Shown piece after piece: positions 1 to 5,627 of a DNA stretch of 5,945 nucleotides. The DNA lies in assembly GCA_946886545.1 (NCBI GenBank), contig CAMPIU010000199.1, positions 1 to 5,945 of the forward strand. The letters run 5' to 3'. A program made the position numbers and the translations under genes. How positions within the stretch are numbered: position 1 is the stretch's first letter; the number at the start of each line of letters is the position of its first letter. The notes under the pieces are model-generated. The model was not told the origin of the DNA. It did no database searches and saw nothing but the letters and a program-made list of their open reading frames with translations. This DNA comes from an uncultured Flavobacteriales bacterium (lineage in GTDB: Bacteria; Bacteroidota; Bacteroidia; Flavobacteriales; Crocinitomicaceae).

Positions 1-390
1 ATCCATTGGAGTACAAATCTCTATGAGAAAACCATCAAAATCACGAACATAAGCCACCATCTGACCCCAAGGTTTTTCTCTTGGTTCTTCCAGCAATGTT
101 GCACCTGCTGCAACAGCTTTATCGACCAATTCGGGAACATTGACAGTTGTGAAACCCAGCTCAATCCCAAAAGGTTTTGTTTTGAGATCGCTTTGCTGAA
201 AGCCATCTTTCAAGTTCGAACTTGCCAAGGGCAAGGCAGCAAAAGACAAAGTTGTTGAACCTGTATTTAATTCTGCGTATTCATCACCGGGAGCAATAAA
301 TCGCACTTCAAATCCAAATGTTTTGGAATAAAACTCGGCAGTTCTTTTTACATCTGAAACGTATAAAATGGTGTATGCAAACTTGATCAT
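1..390 (-). CDS. VOC (glyoxalase/bleomycin-resistance fold) family protein, C-terminus cut by window edge
   Basis: The reading frame opens at an ATG (complement of 388-390) and stays open for 130 codons to the window edge, so the stop lies outside. VOC proteins of this type are usually about 130-140 residues, so nearly the whole protein is present. The N-terminus (FAYTILYVSDVKRTAEFY) is the first beta-alpha unit of a VOC module. The second module is seen in GIELGFTTVNVPELVDKAVAAGA (residues 85-107 approx.) and ends in the typical PWGQ...VRDFDGFLIEI block, where E125 takes the place of the usual last metal ligand. The classical first ligand His is a Tyr (Y6) and the ligand expected near residue 85 is Glu, so a normal glyoxalase I metal site is not obvious. 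Members include dioxygenases, isomerases, drug-binding proteins and many unassigned proteins; the substrate here is unknown. The start is chosen because the conserved first strand begins right after it. No Shine-Dalgarno is visible. It lies 40 bp downstream of the DUF2130 gene on the same strand. Confidence 0.9.
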   Translation of the reverse strand, partial: MIKFAYTILYVSDVKRTAEFYSKTFGFEVRFIAPGDEYAELNTGSTTLSFAALPLASSNLKDGFQQSDLKTKPFGIELGFTTVNVPELVDKAVAAGATLLEEPREKPWGQMVAYVRDFDGFLIEICTPMD

Positions 391-395
391 ATTTT

Positions 396-412
396 ATAGT
401 ATTAGTTACTAT
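396..412. repeat. Small perfect dyad just upstream of the VOC gene start
   Basis: ATAGTA and TACTAT flank a 5-nt spacer (TTAGT), making a perfect 6-bp inverted repeat that ends 5 bp before the VOC start codon. It is too AT-rich and lacks a T-tract in the minus direction, so it is not a convincing terminator for the DUF2130 gene. It could be a small operator or a weak leader hairpin, or chance in AT-rich DNA. Confidence 0.3.
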
Positions 413-430
413 TGGTTTCGTTTTCATTTC

Positions 431-1690
431 TTAATCTTCATCATCATCCTTGTCATCCAAATCCGGAAGTTCCAGGGCCTTTACCTCCTGGACGGCATTT
501 CCGGCAATTCCTTTTACGGAACCATACATATCGATCGTATTGACAATGACTTTTTCAATTTGTTTTTCACGCTGTTTCCAGATGCGCTGCATGGAACGTT
601 TCTCACTTTCCAGGTCCGCTTTCATTTGCGTGAACCCCTCCACGATAGCTTCCACCTGCATTCTGAAAGTTGAGCTAGTGAGGAAGTCATAGAGCAAGTG
701 CATTTTGTCGCCTTTATTTTCTTGAGCTACCAATGTACTGCTAATTTGAACAATGGTTTCCCTCAATACCGAACAAAGACCTTTGAACTCCTCATAGGTG
801 CAGATCCAAACGCCATCTTTCTGCCCCATACGCTGCATATCCGAAGGCATTACTTCAGTAACCAACACGCCCATATCACAAGCTTTATCACGCATATCTG
901 CTTTGAATTTCTCAATCCAGGAAGGCTGAAAGTCTTTGGCTCGTTTGGATTCATAATAAATCCTTCCGCAGTTTTGCTGTGTTCGGGTGTGAACGGTTTG
1001 AATACAATCTCCACCACGTGCACCTTTTCTGATTTCCTCAATCGTATCCATTGGAAAACTCGCCATCAGCCACTCTTCTATTGCTAACTCCTGTACTTCT
1101 CCCTGCAACTGCATGGAACCTTGCTCCTGCTTGCGCTTCATTTCTTCCGTTAGCTTCTTTTGATCCTCGAGTTGTTTCAGTAACTCCCTAATTCGTAATT
1201 CATTACGTTCTTCTTCCGTTCTCCGGATTTTTTCCTTTTCTTCCTGGATCTGAATGCTTAGTTTCTTTTGTGATTCAGCTTCAACTACTTCTTTTAACTC
1301 ATCTTTTTCCCGCTTCAATTTTTCAATTTCGGCTTTTGTACGGTTCAATTCTTTGATTTGCTCCGATTTTTCATTCAATTCTTTTTGAAGATCTGCAAAT
1401 TGCTCACCTTGCTCCAGGATCAACTTTGCTTTCAATTTCTCTTCCAGGCTTTTGCGTTCCTCCTTGAGTTTTTGCTCAAAGCGTTCCTGGAAAAGCTCAT
1501 TCTCTCTGCGCTTCTTTTCTTCAAATTCTTCTTTCTCACGAAGCAGAATATCTTGCTTTTTAGCAAACTCATTCCGTGTTTCGTTGAGTTCATTTTGATA
1601 TTTACGCTGAATTTGTTCTTCCAGCTGATGAGCCAAAATATCATTTACATCGATCGGAGTACCACAATACGGACAAGCAAATTGATTCAT
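431..1690 (-). CDS. DUF2130 (COG4487) family protein with long coiled coil and nuclease-like C-terminal domain
   Basis: This is a 419-residue protein that I recognise as a DUF2130 member. Residues 1-15 hold one CPYCG knuckle (C6, C9), half of a zinc ribbon. Residues about 20-195 are an almost unbroken Glu/Lys/Arg/Gln-rich coiled coil. The conserved DUF2130 core follows, from about 196 to 385: GEVQELAIEEWL, then GARGGDCIQTV with D228, then GRIYYESKRAK with E247-x-K249, then NKGDKMHLLYDFLTSSTFRMQ. The spaced D and E-x-K fit the layout of PD-(D/E)XK phosphodiesterase folds, which suggests, as inference only, DNA binding or cleavage. The C-terminus is a strongly acidic tail (LDDKDDDED). No signal peptide or membrane segment is seen, so the protein is probably cytoplasmic. 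The cellular role of the family is not established to my knowledge. The start at the ATG before NQFACPYCG keeps the Cys knuckle. A Bacteroidota-type promoter lies just upstream. Several antisense open frames over the coiled coil arise from its low-complexity codons. Confidence 0.93.
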   Translation of the reverse strand: MNQFACPYCGTPIDVNDILAHQLEEQIQRKYQNELNETRNEFAKKQDILLREKEEFEEKKRRENELFQERFEQKLKEERKSLEEKLKAKLILEQGEQFADLQKELNEKSEQIKELNRTKAEIEKLKREKDELKEVVEAESQKKLSIQIQEEKEKIRRTEEERNELRIRELLKQLEDQKKLTEEMKRKQEQGSMQLQGEVQELAIEEWLMASFPMDTIEEIRKGARGGDCIQTVHTRTQQNCGRIYYESKRAKDFQPSWIEKFKADMRDKACDMGVLVTEVMPSDMQRMGQKDGVWICTYEEFKGLCSVLRETIVQISSTLVAQENKGDKMHLLYDFLTSSTFRMQVEAIVEGFTQMKADLESEKRSMQRIWKQREKQIEKVIVNTIDMYGSVKGIAGNAVQEVKALELPDLDDKDDDED

Positions 1691-1707
1691 AAACAGAAAA
1701 AATTGAA

Positions 1708-1736
1708 CAAACTTAAAATTACTAAGGTTTCACAAA
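1708..1736 (-). promoter_or_regulatory. Candidate Bacteroidota-type promoter of the DUF2130 gene
   Basis: Read on the minus strand, TTTG (complement of 1733-1736) is followed after 17 nt by TAAGTTTG (complement of 1708-1715). The latter matches the TAnnTTTG -7 consensus known from Bacteroidota in every fixed position, and the TTTG fits the -33 element. Transcription would begin roughly at 1700-1703, giving a short AT-rich leader of about 10-13 nt without a Shine-Dalgarno. The spacing is at the short end of the known range. A weaker plus-strand site, TATTCTTG at 1778-1785 with no good -33 element, might serve the divergent gene at 1807. Confidence 0.5.
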
Positions 1737-1806
1737 TAATTTTAGTATTATCTGTACCAAAAGCCAAAATTCATACTTATTCTTGTGAAAACTCAAACTT
1801 CAGCGT

Positions 1807-3330
1807 ATGAAAACTACACAATTTACCTTTTTGTCATTCAAAATCGTCCTGCTATTCATCATTTTTGCTTCAACTATTTCATTCGGACAGGATTGTACTT
1901 CCAAATTAACTTATCAGCTGGAGAATATCAAAGGTGGTTTCTATGCCAATCAAACAGTTATCCTCACTTCGAAAGATGGTAAATTAAAATTCGAGCAAAA
2001 AACAGATGCGAAAGGATTTGTCAACTTTGATGTTCCGTGCGAAACCCTTTTCGATCTCAAAATATCCAATTACACACATGATGAAGAGGTAATTTCCGGT
2101 AAAAAAGGTTCTCAGATCAGACAAGTATTGACCTACGAACCAAACATGAAAGAAAAAGATGCATTCTTTGCCATGTCGGAAACAGAAAAAGCCGCTTTGA
2201 ATAAAGCAATCGCGACACTTCCGGATACAAGCAATCTTCCTACCGGCTTACTCAAAACTCCACCTCATTTAGAGCACTACGAATTGATGTCTATCAAACT
2301 CAAAGATTTGGACAACGGTCTTTTGATCAATGAGGATTTTGTGATCTCAGGAGTTAACCGCAAAAAGAATTTCAAGGGTAAAACCAGTAAAACAGGTGAA
2401 ATTCAGCTTTATATCCCAAAAGGCGACACCTACACGCTCAATTTCAAATACCATAAAGGCTATAAGAAATTCGACTCTGAATTCAAGAATGGAACGATTA
2501 ATTCGCGGATGGAAATCACCTACATGGGGACGAAGGAATACGAAAAGCGAAAAAAAGAAGAAGATGAACGGATCAAAGCGGAAGAAAAACGGCTGGAAGA
2601 AGAGCGCCTGGCATTTGAAAAATATTGCAAGGAACGCAAAGTAAGCTTAGAAGAGGGTTATAAACTGAAGCTTAAAGATGCAGAAAGTTATTCTGCAAAT
2701 GATGACGACGTGGTTACCAAAGTTCTTAATCGAAATAAATGGTCGGAAAAACTGATCGTTTGTGACCTAACCGGAAGTATGGACCCTTATGCAAGTCAGC
2801 TGTCCATTTGGTATCAATTGAATTACAAGAAAGAGCCGAATCTTCAGTTTGTATTTTTCAATGACGGAGATAATAAAAATGATTCTGAAAAGAAAATAGG
2901 ATCTACCGGCGGAATCTACTATCAGAAAAGTAAAGGATTAGACAGTTTGATCCATATGATGTCCTTTGTTCGTTCAAGAGGAAATGGTGGAGATTGCCCT
3001 GAAAACAATATGGAAGCATTGATCAAGGGTGTCAAAAAAGCGCAGCCATACAAAGAATTAGTGATGATAGTAGATAACAATGCACCGGTAAAAGATATTT
3101 CCTTATTGAATCAGTTCAATAAGCCTGTACATATTATTTTATGCGGTTCTTACAGCGGGGAAGTGCTTGTAGATTACTTACTGATTGCCTGGAAAACAAA
3201 AGGATCGGTTCATACCATTGAAGAAGATATTTCAAAAATTGCTTCCATGTCTGAAGGTCAAACCATCCAAATCGGGAAATATACTTATAAAATTCTGGGC
3301 GGGGAATTTGTAAGAATTACAAAAGCATAA
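1807..3330 (+). CDS. Secreted protein with two beta modules and a C-terminal VWA-like domain
   Basis: This 507-residue protein begins with a signal peptide: a basic start (MKTTQFTFLSFK), a hydrophobic core (about 13-26) and a likely signal peptidase I cut after SFG (residue 27). C30 is not in a lipobox. Two similar beta-rich modules follow, about 34-110 and 158-240, each with the pattern K-T-x-x-x-G-x-x-x-x-x-x-P and then a hydrophobic strand, as in carboxypeptidase-regulatory-like or Ig-like folds. Residues 242-284 form a highly charged Lys/Glu helix. From about 313 a VWA-like domain starts: IVCDLTGSM gives D320-x-T322-x-S324 of a MIDAS metal site, T367 may be the next ligand, and GGDCPEN (D396) is the usual third loop. 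The cation site looks intact, which suggests ligand binding or protein assembly in the periplasm or at the surface. The partner is unknown. I see no sorting domain at the C-terminus. The start is chosen because it gives a full signal peptide. The gene is divergent from DUF2130 and stands alone. Confidence 0.88.
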   Translation: MKTTQFTFLSFKIVLLFIIFASTISFGQDCTSKLTYQLENIKGGFYANQTVILTSKDGKLKFEQKTDAKGFVNFDVPCETLFDLKISNYTHDEEVISGKKGSQIRQVLTYEPNMKEKDAFFAMSETEKAALNKAIATLPDTSNLPTGLLKTPPHLEHYELMSIKLKDLDNGLLINEDFVISGVNRKKNFKGKTSKTGEIQLYIPKGDTYTLNFKYHKGYKKFDSEFKNGTINSRMEITYMGTKEYEKRKKEEDERIKAEEKRLEEERLAFEKYCKERKVSLEEGYKLKLKDAESYSANDDDVVTKVLNRNKWSEKLIVCDLTGSMDPYASQLSIWYQLNYKKEPNLQFVFFNDGDNKNDSEKKIGSTGGIYYQKSKGLDSLIHMMSFVRSRGNGGDCPENNMEALIKGVKKAQPYKELVMIVDNNAPVKDISLLNQFNKPVHIILCGSYSGEVLVDYLLIAWKTKGSVHTIEEDISKIASMSEGQTIQIGKYTYKILGGEFVRITKA

Positions 3331-3342
3331 AAATGGAAATAA

Positions 3343-3384
3343 AAATATGTACGGACGTGAATGAAATATGTTGGGACGCGAAGC
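3343..3384. repeat. Imperfect 21-nt direct repeat (two copies)
   Basis: Copy one (3343-3363) and copy two (3364-3384) are adjacent and agree at 16 of 21 positions, sharing AAATATGT, GGACG and GAA. Copy two is also the left arm of the palindrome at 3360-3407, so the palindrome's arm seems to have been partly duplicated, or two elements have decayed next to each other. Confidence 0.55.
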
Positions 3385-3407
3385 ATCTCGTCCCTATATA
3401 TTTCATT
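3360..3407. repeat. 48-bp REP-like palindrome, possibly also a terminator
   Basis: AATGAAATAT (3360-3369) pairs perfectly with ATATTTCATT (3398-3407). One G-U and one T-A pair and a single T-T mismatch lead into GGGACG (3373-3378) pairing with CGTCCC (3389-3394). Then come one C-T mismatch, two more pairs (GA with TC) and an AGCA loop. The stem thus has about 20 pairs. The GC-rich core in an AT-rich gap, with a GGGACG...CGTCCC tip, resembles dispersed REP-type palindromes in bacterial genomes. A T-rich run (TTATTTTT, 3406-3413) borders it on the right, so it may end transcription of the VWA gene. Only one full copy is in this window, so its dispersed nature is inference. Confidence 0.7.
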
Positions 3408-3430
3408 ATTTTTACTGAAAACCCGCACAA

Positions 3431-4840
3431 ATGACAAGCGTTCTTGAAGAGAAACACATTCATTTTTTTACGAATTTACTCAACAGCCGAATTCAGGTCG
3501 GAGCAGCAATTGATTCCCGTTATGCATCAGATCATACGGAGGATTTTGTATTCTACCCTTCCATTGTAGTGAAACCCGAAACAGTGGAAGAAGTCTCTGC
3601 CATCATGAAGTATTGTTACGAAAATGATCTGATTGTAACTCCTTCCGGGGCAAGAACAGGTTTAAGCGGTGGAGCGCTGGCAAATCATGGAGGAGTTCTT
3701 CTGAGCCTGGAACGAATGAACAAGATCATTCAGATAGATGAGAAAAACCACCAGGTTATCACCGAACCGGGAATTGTTACCGAAGAACTTCAAAATGCTG
3801 TTAAAGCAGTGGGCCTGTTTTACCCTCCTGATCCGGCTTCCAAAGGATCTTGTTTTATAGGCGGAAACATTGCTGAAAACTCAGGTGGACCAAAGGCAGT
3901 TAAATACGGAGTAACAAAAGATTGGGTTCTGAACCTGGAAGTTGTTTTGCCCAACGGAGACGTCCTTTGGACAGGCGCCAATGTGATCAAAAATGCAACC
4001 GGATACAATTTAACACAGTTAATTATCGGAAGTGAAGGAACTTTGGCTATCGTTACCAAAATTGTTTTGCGTTTAATTCCTCACCCGACACATAATTTGC
4101 TTTTACTGATTCCTTTCAGAAGCGGAATTGAAGCATGTGAAGCAGTAGGAAAAATCTTCATGTCCGGAATCATTCCCAGCGGATTGGAATACATGGACCG
4201 GGACGCAATTAGCTTCACTACGCCTTATGTGGACGATGCTCCCGATCTTTTAAAGGATGATCATGATGCACATTTGCTGGTTGAATTGGATGGATTCAAC
4301 CTGGATGTTCTAATGCAGGAATGTGAGAAGATCATGGAATTAGTAGAACAATTCGATATCGATGAAATCCTCTTTGCAGAAACGGATGCTCAAAAAGAAA
4401 GTCTTTGGCGCTTGCGGAGAAAAATCGGAGAGTCTGTAAAAACTCATTCTATCTATAAAGAAGAAGATACCGTCGTTCCCAGAAATGAATTGCCTCAACT
4501 TCTGAAAAAAGTCAAAGAACTTGAAAAGAAATACGGATTCAAATCGGTTTGTTACGGACATGCCGGTGATGGAAATCTTCATGTAAACATTATTAAAGAT
4601 CAGCTGGATGATGATACCTGGAACAACCAACTTCCACATGCCATTCGCGAATTATTTACCGAAGTAGTTCGTTTGGGCGGAACAATTTCAGGAGAACATG
4701 GAATTGGTTTGGTACAAACTCCGTATATGGATTTGGCATTCAGTAAAACAGGACTCGATCTAATGCATTCAATCAAGCATGTTTTCGATCCGAAAAATCT
4801 GTTGAACCCTGGGAAAGTTTTGCCAGCAAAGAACGTATGA
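3431..4840 (+). CDS. FAD-linked 2-hydroxyacid dehydrogenase, GlcD / D-lactate dehydrogenase family
   Basis: This 469-residue protein oxidises a D-2-hydroxyacid (D-lactate, glycolate or D-2-hydroxyglutarate type) to the 2-oxoacid, using FAD and passing electrons to a carrier. The PCMH-type FAD domain spans about 40-218: the pyrophosphate loop PSGARTGLSGGA (71-82), then PPDPASKGSCFIGGNIAENSGG (132-153), then NATGYNLTQLIIGSEGT (188-204). The FAD-oxidase C-terminal domain holds YGHAGDGNLH (H377, H384) and GGTISGEHGIG (E422), the His-His-Glu set that binds a divalent metal in this family, and ends in the typical FDPKNLLNPGKV. Length is normal and all motifs are intact. There is no Fe-S domain and no GlcE or GlcF neighbour, so it acts alone; the substrate cannot be fixed from sequence. 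No signal peptide is present, so it is cytoplasmic or peripheral to the membrane. Its stop overlaps the next gene's start (ATGA), which points to joint translation with the WYL regulator. No clear Shine-Dalgarno or promoter is seen. Confidence 0.95.
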   Translation: MTSVLEEKHIHFFTNLLNSRIQVGAAIDSRYASDHTEDFVFYPSIVVKPETVEEVSAIMKYCYENDLIVTPSGARTGLSGGALANHGGVLLSLERMNKIIQIDEKNHQVITEPGIVTEELQNAVKAVGLFYPPDPASKGSCFIGGNIAENSGGPKAVKYGVTKDWVLNLEVVLPNGDVLWTGANVIKNATGYNLTQLIIGSEGTLAIVTKIVLRLIPHPTHNLLLLIPFRSGIEACEAVGKIFMSGIIPSGLEYMDRDAISFTTPYVDDAPDLLKDDHDAHLLVELDGFNLDVLMQECEKIMELVEQFDIDEILFAETDAQKESLWRLRRKIGESVKTHSIYKEEDTVVPRNELPQLLKKVKELEKKYGFKSVCYGHAGDGNLHVNIIKDQLDDDTWNNQLPHAIRELFTEVVRLGGTISGEHGIGLVQTPYMDLAFSKTGLDLMHSIKHVFDPKNLLNPGKVLPAKNV

Positions 4841-5520
4841 ACCGAGTAGACCGTTTATTTGGAATAGTTACCCTGCTTCAGTCACGTAAATATGTGAGTG
4901 CCGAACGGATTTCTGAAAAATTTGAAATCAGTATACGCACAGTCTATAGAGACATCAAGGCCATCGGAGAAGCCGGTATTCCGGTTAGTTTTGAGCCTAA
5001 TAAAGGGTATTTCATAATCCCGGGTTACTTCACCCCTCCTATTTCATTTACATTGGAAGAAGCAAATGCTTTACTTCTCTCTCAATCCTTGATCGGTGGT
5101 TTTGGAGATCGTTCTGTTCAATCCACATTTGATAATGCCCTGACCAAGATCAAAGCCGTTTTAAAACAAGTAGATAAGGAAAAACTTGCACTTTTGGATC
5201 AAAGCATCAAATTGCAATTACCCGAAAGACTAAACTTTGAGTTTGAATATTTATCAAAAATCCAACATGCGATTAGTGAGCAAACTCAAATAAAAATTAC
5301 ATACCAAAGTTTGAAGGACGAACTTTCGGAACGCACCATTGAACCGATTGGCTTGGTTTTTTATGCATTTTCGTGGCATTTGATCGGCTACTGCCAACTT
5401 CGTGGAGATTACCGGGATTTCAAAGTTGAACGTATCAAAGAACTAAGAAGTACCGGCATTCCCTTTAAAACAAGTCCTCACATTTCACTGAGTGATTATA
5501 AACTTCCGGTAAATTATTAA
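4837..5520 (+). CDS. HTH-WYL transcriptional regulator (YafY-type)
   Basis: This 227-residue regulator has an N-terminal winged helix-turn-helix of the HTH_11/DeoR-like kind (residues 3-60). Its recognition helix shows the hallmark RTVYRDIKAIGEAGIPV (34-50), followed by a wing ending in KGYFI. A helical linker (about 70-130) leads to a WYL domain (about 133-205). The family's W-Y-L tripeptide reads W180-H181-L182 here, and the conserved basic patch is kept as DFKVERIKEL. WYL domains are thought to bind nucleotides or nucleic-acid ligands and so control DNA binding. The protein ends soon after the WYL domain and lacks the WCX extension of members of about 300 residues; shorter members are common, so I do not call it truncated. 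The ATG lies inside the upstream dehydrogenase's stop (ATGA), so translation is probably coupled and the two genes form an operon. A strong terminator follows directly. Candidate targets are its own operon and the DinB-like gene downstream (inference). Confidence 0.93.
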   Translation: MNRVDRLFGIVTLLQSRKYVSAERISEKFEISIRTVYRDIKAIGEAGIPVSFEPNKGYFIIPGYFTPPISFTLEEANALLLSQSLIGGFGDRSVQSTFDNALTKIKAVLKQVDKEKLALLDQSIKLQLPERLNFEFEYLSKIQHAISEQTQIKITYQSLKDELSERTIEPIGLVFYAFSWHLIGYCQLRGDYRDFKVERIKELRSTGIPFKTSPHISLSDYKLPVNY

Positions 5521-5558
5521 TTCAAAATGCAAAAACGTGCTTTTGAATTTTATTTTTT
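5519..5558 (+). terminator. Intrinsic terminator of the dehydrogenase-WYL operon
   Basis: AATTCAAAA (5519-5527) pairs with TTTTGAATT (5541-5549). Past a one-base bulge (T5528), GCA pairs with TGC around a 6-nt loop (AAAACG). A T-rich tract, TTTTATTTTTT (5548-5558), follows at once. The stem overlaps the WYL stop codon, so transcription should end right after translation. It separates the DinB-like gene as its own unit. Confidence 0.8.
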
Positions 5559-5573
5559 GAATTGAAAAAACAG

Positions 5574-5593
5574 ACTGCCATAGGGTTGTCAGT
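5574..5593. promoter_or_regulatory. Imperfect 20-bp dyad, candidate operator before the DinB-like gene
   Basis: ACTG-C-CA and TG-T-CAGT are arranged as an inverted repeat around TAGGGT, between the terminator and the DinB-like start. Six of seven positions per arm pair. With no T-tract it does not look like a terminator, and the size suits a dimeric HTH protein. It overlaps a TTG (5586-5588) that lies upstream of TTTCTTTG (5603-5610), a one-mismatch version of the Bacteroidota -7 element, but the 14-nt spacing is too short to be sure. Binding by the neighbouring WYL regulator is a guess from position only. Confidence 0.35.
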
Positions 5594-5627
5594 GTCCCTC
5601 CTTTTCTTTGTATAAAATATAGAAATC

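Noticed and set aside
21..206. 61-codon minus-strand frame
   Set aside because: It lies in another frame within the VOC gene, whose full-length frame from 390 gives a clear family match.
368..1087. Three plus-strand open frames opposite the 3' half of the DUF2130 gene (368-673, 450-692, 698-1087)
   Set aside because: They are antisense to a recognised conserved protein, have no family-like motifs, and their composition reflects the coding bias of the opposite strand.
1358..1810. 150-codon plus-strand frame, Leu/Phe-rich like a membrane protein
   Set aside because: It is the antisense of the Glu/Lys-rich coiled coil, which always reads as Leu/Phe/Ser-rich. It also runs through the divergent promoter region.
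1882..1896. Possible lipoprotein cysteine (C30) in the secreted VWA protein
   Set aside because: The cysteine is preceded by GQD, not by a lipobox. A signal peptidase I cut after residue 27 fits better.
1785..1982. GTG-started frame overlapping the start of the secreted VWA protein
   Set aside because: It has no signal peptide or family pattern, and overlaps the better-supported frame starting at 1807.
2524..2660. Purine-rich GAA/AAA stretch as a nucleotide repeat
   Set aside because: It is explained by the Lys/Glu-rich helix it encodes and has no regular repeat unit.
3371..3404. TTG-N23-TATATTTC as a promoter for the dehydrogenase gene
   Set aside because: The -7 element has a mismatch, the spacing is at the upper limit, and both elements are part of the palindrome arms, so chance similarity is likely.
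3820..4639. Minus-strand frames within the dehydrogenase gene (3820-4059, 4340-4639)
   Set aside because: They are shadows of a strongly conserved FAD enzyme and have no independent support.
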